Assembly (NCBI GenBank): GCA_036365145.1
Contig: JAEOAD010000052.1
Location: 13,639,501-13,703,500, forward strand
Origin: Orientallactaga sibirica
Lineage: Eukaryota; Chordata; Mammalia; Rodentia; Dipodidae
Reading direction: 5' to 3'
DNA length: 64,000 bases
Position 1 is the first letter of the stretch. Each line of letters begins with the position of its first letter. The position numbers were made by a program, and so were the translations under genes. Below the pieces are notes generated by a model. It did not search any database. It saw only the letters and a list, made by a program, of their open reading frames with translations, and was not told the origin of the DNA. Below, in pieces: positions 11,601-23,600 of the stretch.

Positions 11601-14600
11601 GGGATCAGAAAGAATGAGGACCTTGTCCACAGGGTCCGTTAGGTGAGGGAGGGGATCAGAAAGAACCAGGACCTTGTCCACAGGGTCCATTAGGTGTGGG
11701 AGGGGATCAGAAAGAACCAGGACCTTGTCCACAGGGTCCGTTAGGTGTGGGAAGGATCAGAAAGAACCAGGACCTTGTCCACAGGGTCCATTAGGTGTGG
11801 GAGGGGATCAGAAAGAACGAGGACCTTGTCCACAGGGTCCATTAGGTGTGAGAGGGGATCAGACAGAACCAGGACCTTGTCCACAGGGTCCATTAGGTGT
11901 GGGAGGGGATCAGAAAGAACGAGGACCTTGTCCACAGGGTCCGTTAGGTGTGGGAGGGGATCAGAAAGAACCAGGACCTTGTCCACAGGGTCCATTAGGT
12001 GTGGGAGGGGATCAGAAAGGAGGACCTTGTCCACAGGGTCCGTTAGGTGTGGGAGGGAATCAGACAGAACCAGGACCTTGTCCACAGGGTCCATTAGGTG
12101 TGGGAGGGGATCAGAAAGAACGAGGACCTTGTCCACAGGGTCCATTAGGTGTGGGAGGGGATCAGACAGAACCAGGACCTTGTCCACAGGGTCCATTAGG
12201 TGTGGGGGGATCAGAAAGAACGAGGACCTTGTCCACAGGGTCCATTAGGTGTGGGAGGGGATCAGAAAGAACGAGGACCTTGTCCACAGGGTCCATTAGG
12301 TGTGGGAGGGGATCAGAAAGAACGAGGACCTTGTCCACAGGATCCATTAGGTGTGGGGGGGGATCAGAAACAACGAGGACCTTGTCCACAGGGTCCGTTA
12401 GGTGTGGGGGGGATCAGAAAGAACCAGGACCTTGTCCACAGGGTCCATTAGGTGTGGGAGGGGATCAGAAAGAACGAGGACCTTGTCCACAGGGTCCATT
12501 AGGTGTGGGAGGGGATCAGAAAGAACCAGGACCTTGTCCACAGGGTCCATTAGGTGTAGGGGGGATCAGAAAGAACCAGGACCTTGTCCACAGGGTCCAT
12601 TAGGTGTGGGAGGGGATCAGAAAGAACCAGGACCTTGTCCACAGGGTCCGTTAGGTGTGGGAGGATCAGACAGAACCAGGACCTTGTCCACAGGGTCCAT
12701 TAGGTGTGGGAGGGGATCAGAAAGAACCAGGACCTTGTCCACAGGGTCCGTTAGGTGTGGGAGGGGATCAGAAAGAACCAGGACCTTGTCCACAGGGTCC
12801 ATTAGGTGTGGGAGGGGATCAGAAAGAACGAGGACCTTGTCCACAGGGTCCATTAGGTGTGGGAGGGGATCAGACAGAACCAGGACCTTGTCCACAGGGT
12901 CCATTAGGTGTGGGAGGGGATCAGAAAGAACGAGGACCTTGTCCACAGGGTCCGTTAGGTGTGGGGGGGATCAGAAAGAACCAGGACCTTGTCCCCAGGG
13001 TCCATTAGGTGTGGGAGGGGATCAGAAAGAACGAGGACCTTGTCCACAGGGTCCGTTAGGTGTGGGAGGAATCAGACAGAACCAGGACCTTGTCCACAGG
13101 GTCCATTAGGGTGGGGGGGATCAGAAAGAACGAGGACCTTGTCTACAGGGTCCATTAGGTGTGAGGGGATCAGACAGAACCAGGACCTTGTCCACAGGGT
13201 CCATTAGGTGTGGGAGGGGATCAGAAAGAACGAGGACCTTGTCCACAGGGTCCATTAGGTGTGGGAGGGGATCAGAAAGAACCAGGACCTTGTCCACAGG
13301 GTCCATTAGGTGTGGGAGGATCCAGGACCTTGTCCACAGGATCCATTAGGTGTGGGAGGGGATCAGAAAGAACGAGGACCTTGTCCACAGGGTCCGTTAG
13401 GTGTGGGAGGGGATCAGAAAGAACCAGGACCTTGTCCACAGGGTCCATTAGGTGTGGGAGGGGATCAGGGACCTTGTCCACAGGGTCCGTTAGGTGTGGG
13501 AGGATCAGAAAGAACCAGGACCTTGTCCACAGGGTCCATTAGGTGTAGGAGGGGATCAGAAAGAACCAGGACCTTGTCCACAGGGTCCATTAGGTGTGGG
13601 GGGATCAGAAAGAACCAGGACCTTGTCCACAGGGTCCGTTAGGTGTGGGAGGATCAGACAGAACCAGGACCTTGTCCACAGGGTCCATTAGGTGTGGGAG
13701 GGGATCAGAAAGAACGAGGACCTTGTCCACAGGGTCCATTAGGTGTGAGAGGGGATCAGAAAAAACGAGGACCTTGTCCACAGGGTCCCTTACGTGTGGG
13801 AGGTGATCAGACAGAACCAGGACCTTGTCCACAGGGTCCATTAGGTGTGGGAGGATCAGAAAGAACCAGGACCTTGTCCACAGGGTCCATTAGGTGTGGG
13901 GGGGATCAGAAAGAACCAGGACCTTGTCCACAGGATCCATTAAGTGTGGGATGGGATCAGAAAGAACCAGGACCTTGTCCACAGGGTCTGTTCGGTGTGG
14001 GAGGGGATCAGAAAGAACCAGGACCTTGACCACAGGGTCCATTAGGTGTGGGAGGGGATCAGACAGAACCAGGACCTTGTCCACAGGGTCCATTAGGTGT
14101 GGGAGGGGATCAGACAGAACCAGGACCTTGTCCACAGGGTCCATTAGGTGTGGGAGGGGATCAGAAAGAAAGAGGACCTTGTCCACAGTGTCTATTAGGT
14201 GTGGGAGGGGATCAGAAAGAACGAGGACCTTGTCCACAGGATCCATTAGGTGTGGGAGGGGATCAGAAAGAATGAGGACCTTGTCCACAGGGTCCGTTAG
14301 GTGAGGGAGGGGATCAGAAAGAACCAGGACCTTGTCCACAGGGTCCATTAGGTGTGGGAGGGGATCAGAAAGAACGAGGACCTTGTCCACAGGGTCCGTT
14401 AGGTGTGGGAAGGGATCAGAAAGAACCAGGACCTTGTCCACAGGGTCCATTAGGTGTGGGAGGATCAGAAAGAACGAGGACCTTGTCCACAGGGTCCATT
14501 AGGTGTGAGGGGATCAGACAGAACCAGGACCTTGTCCACAGGGTCCATTAGGTGTGGGAGGGGATCAGAAAGAACGAGGACCTTGTCCACAGGGTCCGTT

Positions 14601-17600
14601 AGGTGTGGGAGGGGATCAGAAAGAACCAGGACCTTGTCCACAGGGTCCATTAGGTGTGGGAGGGGATCAGAAAGAACGAGGACCTTGTCCACAGGGTCCG
14701 TTAGGTGTGGGAGGGAATCAGACAGAACCAGGACCTTGTCCACAGGGTCCATTAGGTGTGGGAGGGGATCAGAAAGAACGAGGACCTTGTCTACAGGGTC
14801 CATTAGGTGTGAGAGGGGATCAGACAGAACCAGGACCTTGTCCACAGGGTCCATTAGGTGTGGGAGGGGATCAGAAAGAACGAGGACCTTGTCCACAGGG
14901 TCCATTAGGTGTGGGAGGGGATCAGAAAGAACGAGGACCTTGTCCACAGGGTCCATTAGGTGTGAGAGGGGATCAGAAAAAACGAGGACCTTGTCCACAG
15001 GGTCCATTAGGTGTGGGATGGGATCAGAAAGAACCAGGACCTTGTCCACGGGGTCTGTTAGGTGAGGGAGGGGATCAGAAAGAACGAGGACCTTGTCCAC
15101 AGGGCCTTTAGGTGTGGGATGGGATCAGAAAGAACCAGGACCTTGTCCACAGGGTCTGTTAGGTGAGGGAGGGGATCAGACAGAACCAGGACCTTGTCCA
15201 CAGGGTCCATTAGGTGTGGGAGGGGATCAGAAAGAACCAGGACCTTGTCCACAGGGTCCATTAGGTGTGGGAGGGGATCAGAAAGAACGAGGACCTTGTC
15301 CACAGGATCCATTAAGTGTGGGATGGGATCAGAAAGAACCAGGACCTTGTCCACAGGGTCTGTTATGTGAGGGAGGGGATCAGAAAGAACGAGGACCTTG
15401 TCCACAGGATCCATTAGGTGTGGGAGGGGATCAGAAAGAACCAGGACCTTGTCCACAGGGTCTGTTAGGTGAGGGAGGGGATCATAAAGAACGAGGACCT
15501 TGTCCACAGGGTCCATTAGGTGTGGGATGGGATCAGAAAGAACCAGGACCTTGTCCACAGGTTCTGTTAGGTGTGGGAGGGGATCAGAAAGAATGAGGAC
15601 CTTGTCCACAGGGTCCATTAGGTATGGGATGGGATCAGAAAGAACCAGGACCTTGTCCACAAGGTCTGTTAGGTGAGGGAGGGCATCAGAAAGAATGAGG
15701 ACCTTGTCCACAGGGTCCATTAGGTGTGGGAGGGGATCAGAAAGAACCAGGACCTTGTCCACTGGGTCCGTTAGGTGTGGGATGGGATCAGAAAGAACCA
15801 GGACCTTGTCCACAGGGTCCGTTAGGTGAGGGAGGGGATCAGAAAGAACCAGGACCTTGTCCACAGGGTCTGTTAGGTGAGGGAGGGGATCAGACAGAAC
15901 CAGGACCTTGTCCACAGGGTCCATTAGGTGTGGGAGGGGATCAGAAAGAACCAGGACCTTGTCCACAGGGTCCATTAGGTGTGGGAGGGGATCAGAAAGA
16001 ACGAGGACCTTGTCCACAGGATCCATTAAGTGTGGGATGGGATCAGAAAGAACCAGGACCTTGTCCACAGGGTCTGTTATGTGAGGGAGGGGATCAGAAA
16101 GAACGAGGACCTTGTCCACAGGATCCATTAGGTGTGGGAGGGGATCAGAAAGAACCAGGACCTTGTCCACAGGGTCTGTTAGGTGAGGGAGGGGATCATA
16201 AAGAACGAGGACCTTGTCCACAGGGTCCATTAGGTGTGGGATGGGATCAGAAAGAACCAGGACCTAGTCCACAGGTTCTGTTAGGTGTGGGAGGGGATCA
16301 GAAAGAATGAGGACCTTGTCCACAGGGTCCATTAGGTATGGGATGGGATCAGAAAGAACCAGGACCTTGTCCACAAGGTCTGTTAGGTGAGGGAGGGCAT
16401 CAGAAAGAATGAGGACCTTGTCCACAGGGTCCATTAGGTGTGGGAGGGGATCAGAAAGAACCAGGACCTTGTCCACTGGGTCCGTTAGGTGTGGGATGGG
16501 ATCAGAAAGAACCAGGACCTTGTCCACAGGGTCCGTTAGGTGAGGGAGGGGATCAGAAAGAACCAGGACCTTGTCCACAGGGTCCATTAGGTGTGGGAGG
16601 GGATCAGAAAGAACGAGGACCTTGTCTACAGGGTCCATTAGGTGTGAGAGGGGATCAGACAGAACCAGGACCTTGTCCACAGGGTCCATTAGGTGTGGGA
16701 GGGGATCAGAAAGAACGAGGACCTTGTCCACAGGGTCCATTAGGTGTGGGAGGGGATCAGAAAGAACGAGGACCTTGTCCACAGGGTCCATTAGGTGTGG
16801 GAGGGGATCAGAAAGAACGAGGACCTTGTCCACAGGATCCATTAGGTGTGGGAGGGGATCAGAAAGAACGAGGACCTTGTCCACAGGGTCCGTTAGGTGA
16901 GGGAGGGGATCAGAAAGAACCAGGACCTTGTCCACAGGGTCCATTAGGTGTGGGAGGGGATCAGAAAGAACGAGGACCTTGTCCACAGGGTCCGTTAGGT
17001 GTGGGAGGGGATCAGAAAGAACCAGGACCTTGTCCACAGGGTCCATTAGGTGTAGGAGGGGATCAGAAAGAACCAGGACCTTGTCCACAGGGTCCATTAG
17101 GTGTGGGAGGGGATCAGAAAGAACCAGGACCTTGTCCACAGGGTCCGTTAGGTGTGGGAGGGGATCAGACAGAACCAGGACCTTGTCCACAGGGTCCATT
17201 AGGTGTGGGAGGATCAGAAAGAACGAGGACCTTGTCCACAGGGTCCATTAGGTGTGAGAGGGGATCAGAAAAAACGAGGACCTTGTCCACAGGGTCCCTT
17301 AGGTGTGGGAGGTGATCAGACAGAACCAGGACCTTGTCCACAGGGTCCATTAGGTGTGGGAGGGGATCAGAAAGAACCAGGACCTTGTCCACAGGGTCCA
17401 TTAGGTGTGGGAGGGGATCAGAAAGAACCAGGACCTTGTCCACAGGATCCATTAAGTGTGGGATGGGATCAGAAAGAACCAGGACCTTGTCCACAGGGTC
17501 TGTTCGGTGTGGGAGGGGATCAGAAAGAACCAGGACCTTGACCACAGGGTCCATTAGGTGTGGGAGGATCAGACAGAACCAGGACCTTGTCCACAGGGTC

Positions 17601-20600
17601 CATTAGGTGTGGGAGGGGATCAGACAGAACCAGGACCTTGTCCACAGGGTCCATTAGGTGTGGGAGGATCAGAAAGAAAGAGGACCTTGTCCACAGTGTC
17701 TATTAGGTGTGGGAGGGGATCAGAAAGAACGAGGACCTTGTCCACAGGATCCATTAGGTGTGGGAGGGGATCAGAAAGAATGAGGACCTTGTCCACAGGG
17801 TCCGTTAGGTGAGGGAGGGGATCAGAAAGAACCAGGACCTTGTCCACAGGGTCCATTAGGTGTGGGGGGATCAGAAAGAACGAGGACCTTGTCCACAGGG
17901 TCCGTTAGGTGTGGGAAGGGATCAGAAAGAACCAGGACCTTGTCCACAGGGTCCATTAGGTGTGGGAGGGGATCAGAAAGAACGAGGACCTTGTCCACAG
18001 GGTCCATTAGGTGTGAGAGGGGATCAGACAGAACCAGGACCTTGTCCACAGGGTCCATTAGGTGTGGGAGGGGATCAGAAAGAACGAGGACCTTGTCCAC
18101 AGGGTCCGTTAGGTGTGGGAGGGGATCAGAAAGAACCAGGACCTTGTCCACAGGGTCCATTAGGTGTGGGAGGGGATCAGAAAGAACGAGGACCTTGTCC
18201 ACAGGGTCCGTTAGGTGTGGGAGGGAATCAGACAGAACCAGGACCTTGTCCACAGGGTCCATTAGGTGTGGGAGGGGATCAGAAAGAACGAGGACCTTGT
18301 CTACAGGGTCCATTAGGTGTGAGAGGGGATCAGACAGAACCAGGACCTTGTCCACAGGGTCCATTAGGTGTGGGAGGGGATCAGAAAGAACGAGGACCTT
18401 GTCCACAGGGTCCATTAGGTGTGGGAGGGGATCAGAAAGAACGAGGACCTTGTCCACAGGGTCCATTAGGTGTGAGAGGGGATCAGAAAAAACGAGGACC
18501 TTGTCCACAGGGTCCATTAGGTGTGGGATGGGATCAGAAAGAACCAGGACCTTGTCCACGGGTCTGTTAGGTGAGGGAGGGGATCAGAAAGAACGAGGAC
18601 CTTGTCCACAGGGCCTTTAGGTGTGGGATGGGATCAGAAAGAACCAGGACCTTGTCCACAGGGTCTGTTAGGTGAGGGAGGGGATCAGACAGAACCAGGA
18701 CCTTGTCCACAGGGTCCATTAGGTGGGAGGGGATCAGAAAGAACCAGGACCTTGTCCACAGGGTCCATTAGGTGTGGGAGGGGATCAGAAAGAACGAGGA
18801 CCTTGTCCACAGGATCCATTAAGTGTGGGATGGGATCAGAAAGAACCAGGACCTTGTCCACAGGGTCTGTTAGGTGAGGGAGGGGATCAGAAAGAACGAG
18901 GACCTTGTCCACAGGATCCATTAGGTGTGGGAGGGGATCAGAAAGAACCAGGACCTTGTCCACAGGGTCTGTTAGGTGAGGAGGGGATCATAAAGAACGA
19001 GGACCTTGTCCACAGGGTCCATTAGGTGTGGGATGGGATCAGAAAGAACCAGGACCTTGTCCACAGGTTCTGTTAGGTGTGGGAGGGGATCAGAAAGAAT
19101 GAGGACCTTGTCCACAGGGTCCATTAGGTATGGGATGGGATCAGAAAGAACCAGGACCTTGTCCACAAGGTCTGTTAGGTGAGGAGGGCATCAGAAAGAA
19201 TGAGGACCTTGTCCACAGGGTCCATTAGGTGTGGGAGGGGATCAGAAAGAACCAGGACCTTGTCCACTGGGTCCGTTAGGTGTGGGATGGGATCAGAAAG
19301 AACCAGGACCTTGTCCACAGGGTCCGTTAGGTGAGGGAGGGGATCAGAAAGAACCAGGACCTTGTCCACAGGGTCTGTTAGGTGAGGGAGGGGATCAGAC
19401 AGAACCAGGACCTTGTCCACAGGGTCCATTAGGTGTGGGAGGGGATCAGAAAGAACCAGGACCTTGTCCACAGGGTCCATTAGGTGTGGGAGGGGATCAG
19501 AAAGAACGAGGACCTTGTCCACAGGATCCATTAAGTGTGGGATGGGATCAGAAAGAACCAGGACCTTGTCCACAGGGTCTGTTATGTGAGGGAGGGGATC
19601 AGAAAGAACGAGGACCTTGTCCACAGGATCCATTAGGTGTGGGAGGGGATCAGAAAGAACCAGGACCTTGTCCACAGGGTCTGTTAGGTGAGGGAGGGGA
19701 TCATAAAGAACGAGGACCTTGTCCACAGGGTCCATTAGGTGTGGGATGGGATCAGAAAGAACCAGGACCTTGTCCACAGGTTCTGTTAGGTGTGGGAGGG
19801 GATCAGAAAGAATGAGGACCTTGTCCACAGGGTCCATTAGGTATGGGATGGGATCAGAAAGAACCAGGACCTTGTCCACAAGGTCTGTTAGGTGAGGGAG
19901 GGCATCAGAAAGAATGAGGACCTTGTCCACAGGGTCCATTAGGTGTGGGAGGGGATCAGAAAGAACCAGGACCTTGTCCACTGGGTCCGTTAGGTGTGGG
20001 ATGGGATCAGAAAGAACCAGGACCTTGTCCACAGGGTCCGTTAGGTGAGGGAGGGGATCAGAAAGAACCAGGACCTTGTCCACAGGGTCTGTTAGGTGAG
20101 GGAGGGGATCAGAAAGAACCAGGACCTTGTCCACAGGGTCCATTAATTCTCCAGCCATGCACGTAAAGCCAATGGTCATTCATTTGTGGCAGAAAGAGAT
20201 GATGGCACATGAGCGAGTGTGTGCACGTGTGTGCATGCGCATACATACATGTGCAAGTAAATATAATAAAAGAAAGAAAAGAAAAAACTAGCTACCATCC
20301 AAGCTGAGAAATAAGTCAGGGCACTCTGATTGCTGAGACCAACTTAAACTTGATTGTGAAGATCAGTCGGAGTCTCTCAGAGCCCAAAATGGTTTACATG
20401 AGAACTCCTCAAAATCAAAGACCATGTCTGTTTTATTTGCTTATAAAATGCTTAGAACAGCACAAAGTGTTAAAAGACACTTAATAGTATTTGATGAAGC
20501 TGAATGAGACAATCAGAAGATGACAGGAAGACATCTGGATAGAGACAGTGGTTCATTTCCACAGAGCCATTTCTTTTAAGCAGCGGAGGTTGCTTCAGAC

Positions 20601-23600
20601 GCACTACCTTAAAGAAGACCGAACAGAGCGCAAGTGAAACACGCAGTTAAGAGTGCGCTCTGTAAACAAGGCAAGGACCAGGAAGAAGCTATGGGAAATC
20701 GTCTGGCTTTGCAAAGGCTTCTGGAGTCCTGCAAACACTGGGCTGGGATTCAGACCTGAGCAATGGCCACTGTGCCTAAAATGCGCCCCTCTACTGCTTT
20801 TAGAACTGAACATGAAGCAAACCCAAGACCGCATGACTGCACGAGCCAAAGACGATGAACCACATGACAGGAGAACCAGACGCCTGAGAGATGAATCCAC
20901 TGGACTTGACTCCCACGTCATTCATTTGCCGGGTACAGACACCAAGGAGAGGGAGGAAGGCATTACAGGGAGCGCAGCTCACATGGCCTCTCTGAGCCTG
21001 ACATGACAGGCCTACCCCTCCCTCAGGTGGCTGTATACCACGGACATGGAGTCCAGTGCAGACAAGTCCTGTGCACCAGACAGACAGCACCTGCTCTTCT
21101 TCATTAGAATAAACAGCTACTAGAGAGACAGAGCAGAGTTACCTACAAGTCTAGACTCTGCGCTGGGGGTGGGGGTGGGCAGGATAAAAAAGAAAATAAA
21201 AACTGGGCTGACTCCAGTTTTTCCATTAACAAACAACATGACTTCAGATCAGCTAGTTTTTTTTTTTTTTTTTCCTCTCAAAACCTGTTTCTGTGAAATG
21301 GGAATGATCGTAGCTTATGGCTGCCTAGGTCTGCAGGGCGTGAGGGCATCTGCAGCTAAGGTGCACAGTCCCGAGTCCACCATGAAACCCTCAATAAAGA
21401 CTTGTAATACCCACGGCTATTTTCCAGCTTACCTGGCCAACTAGTTACCAGGATGGAGGAAAATAACATTTCAGTAAGGATACAAGAAGCCCTGTGTGCT
21501 GAGTGGCTGATTATCAAAACGGACAATGATATCAAGTACAGTGTGAAAGAAATAAATTCGAAAAGCATACATAACTATTCAATAAGGAAAGGATGCAGAG
21601 GAAGAAATAAGATATGAAATGAAAGCTTTCACTGCCCAGAAGCGGTCACAGTCTGGTTATTAGGGAACGGGTCAAGACCTCCAGAGAGACTCACAGGCAC
21701 CATTACGCCACGTATGCTATCTCTTGCTGGAAGATCAGCCCCGTTTCCCCTGCCTCTGAAAAGCTTCTTCCAGCACACAAGAAAATGAACTTCACATTTC
21801 CCCTGGAAGTTCATGAGGACCTATTTTCGTTCAACCTGCTTCCTAAAACCAGAGTGAGGTGTACGCAAGTATACTGTCTCACGAAGAAACACTAAGGAGG
21901 TTTATTATGTATAAATCCTTGAAACCTCACTTCCCCCAAAGATCTACTGCCTATCTATTTTTGAAAATGAAAGAAATCAGAGGGAAAAGCCATTTTGGTT
22001 CCATTAGGTTTGTAGGAGAATGAATGGGTGCCTGCTGGCAGGAAATTTAATGTAGTTAGGATGTGACTGAAGCAATCAGAGAGCATTTTTACTTTTGTTT
22101 GCATGACAGATTAAGCCTGCTACTCTCACTGTTCTTAGCTGCAAACGCCAGTTCTAATAGTCTACACATACTCCAGGGTTTGCAAATGAGGAAGAAAGGA
22201 GGTTTTTAAAATTGCAAATCCTCAGCAAGGCAAATTTAGCTTTCTATGAGTTTCCCTGAGAGGAAGGTGGCTGATTAACCCTTTGAAAGAAGGCATGTTG
22301 TTTAGCTTCAGATACAGTGGGGGTCTCTGTGCGCCCCTGAAAATTACAAAAAAGTTTTCTCACCTTTGCACCCTGGATGGGGGAGCGAATATTCCATATC
22401 TGGGAGAACAGCTGAAATACTGCACACCTCCCACCGAGCCGTCATTCTTGCCATGGGGTTTCTCAAGCTCGATGCCATACCAATGCCCTAGGACACGAAG
22501 AATGCGTGTTAAAGGCATCTGCACTTTATTCAAACTGTCGTGCAATTATACGATCTCAAAGTCTAGATGGCTTAACATCTTCACAAATGACCGAAATGAT
22601 AGAAGATCGTCGAGATCATTAAGCTTTCAAATGATGGAAATCATAAAATCAAACTTGAAAATTTGAAAAGTGGGGAAAAAACATCTTACCAGCATAATTG
22701 CAGAGTGGTACATTAAGGGAGGAAAATAAAATATACAAACTCAAATTTGCAAAGGATTAGCTATTTTGCAAGCAGGGTACGACCAAAACATATCTTAAAA
22801 TTATAATAAAAAAAGAAACTGCCCTTGAGTGTAACATACGGTCTCAGTGAGGGAAGCATGATATAACATAACGTAGAGCTACATACAAAAGCCCTAAAAT
22901 GAACTCACTCTTCATCTCACCCTCCAAATACGAGAGCCACCACAAGCAGCTGTTAAATAATTAAACAAGGACAAAAATGACATCGACAAACACCACCGGC
23001 ATCATGGTGAGGCTGCTTGGTCTTCTTAATGAAATGAAAAGACCTAGGTTAGCTGATAGGGCAATTTTTTTTTTTTTTTTTTTAACTTTTTTAAATTTAA
23101 ATTTTTGTTTATTATTTATTTACTTGAAAGCAACAGACAGAGAAAGAGGCAGAGAGAGAGAGAGAGAATGGACGCACCAGGGCCTCCAGCCACAGCAAAC
23201 GAACTCCAGATGCATGCACCACCTTATACATCTGGCTTATGTGGGTCCTGGGGAATCAAGCCTTGAACTGGGGTTCTTTGGCTTCACAGGCAAATGCTTA
23301 ACCGCTAAGCCATCTCTTTTAATATCTCAAGGGCCCTCTCTGAGGAAAGTGAGTATCTAGCGGGATAAAAACCGAAGCAGCCATGTTGTGTTTCCACAAT
23401 GTAAGGTGAGTGGACACATGCCTCACGCAATGATTCTGAAAGCGGAGGGCACCCAAGACCAGCCACAAGTGCCTATTGGTTCATTTATCTGCAGTTTAAG
23501 AAAACAGTAAACCTCAGTGGAATGGAGGCAGGGAGAGGGAACATAAGAACATAACCAGATGGGCCGGGCATGGTGGTGCACGCCTTTAATCCCAGCACTC

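Larger units (their letters stand above)
6673..20145. repeat. Giant minisatellite: 51-bp unit, about 264 copies, with higher-order structure
   Basis: The unit on the plus strand runs GGTCCATTA-GGTGTGGGA-GGGGATCAG-AAAGAACCA-GGACCTTGT-CCACAG (51 nt). 13,473 bp divided by 51 gives about 264 copies. Most units differ at a few recurrent positions: CCATTA/CCGTTA/TCTGTTA, GAACCAGG/GAACGAGG, CAGAAAG/CAGACAG, GTGTGG/GTGAGG and GGGATGGG/GGGAGGGG, with rare short G-run deletions (GGGAGGATC). Because 51 is a multiple of 3, every frame that is open in one unit stays open, which produces long spurious ORFs on both strands. It lies about 990 bp upstream (in transcription) of the exon at 5622-5686. Confidence 0.99.
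5687..22363 (-). other. CLIP4 intron (16.7 kb), about 81% tandem repeat
   Basis: GT-AG intron dominated by the 51-bp array at 6673-20145. The flanks (5687-6672 and 20146-22363) hold an L2-like remnant (5782-5900) and otherwise unique-looking sequence with no splice-bounded open frame of known type. Without the array the intron would be only about 3.2 kb. Confidence 0.92.

Noticed and set aside
6673..20145. Many long open frames on both strands (up to 982 codons), including collagen-like Gly/Pro-rich and Ser/Arg-rich repeats
   Set aside because: They are artefacts of a 51-bp repeat length divisible by three. They start and stop where unit variants create or remove stops, have no splice or promoter context, and lie in a CLIP4 intron.
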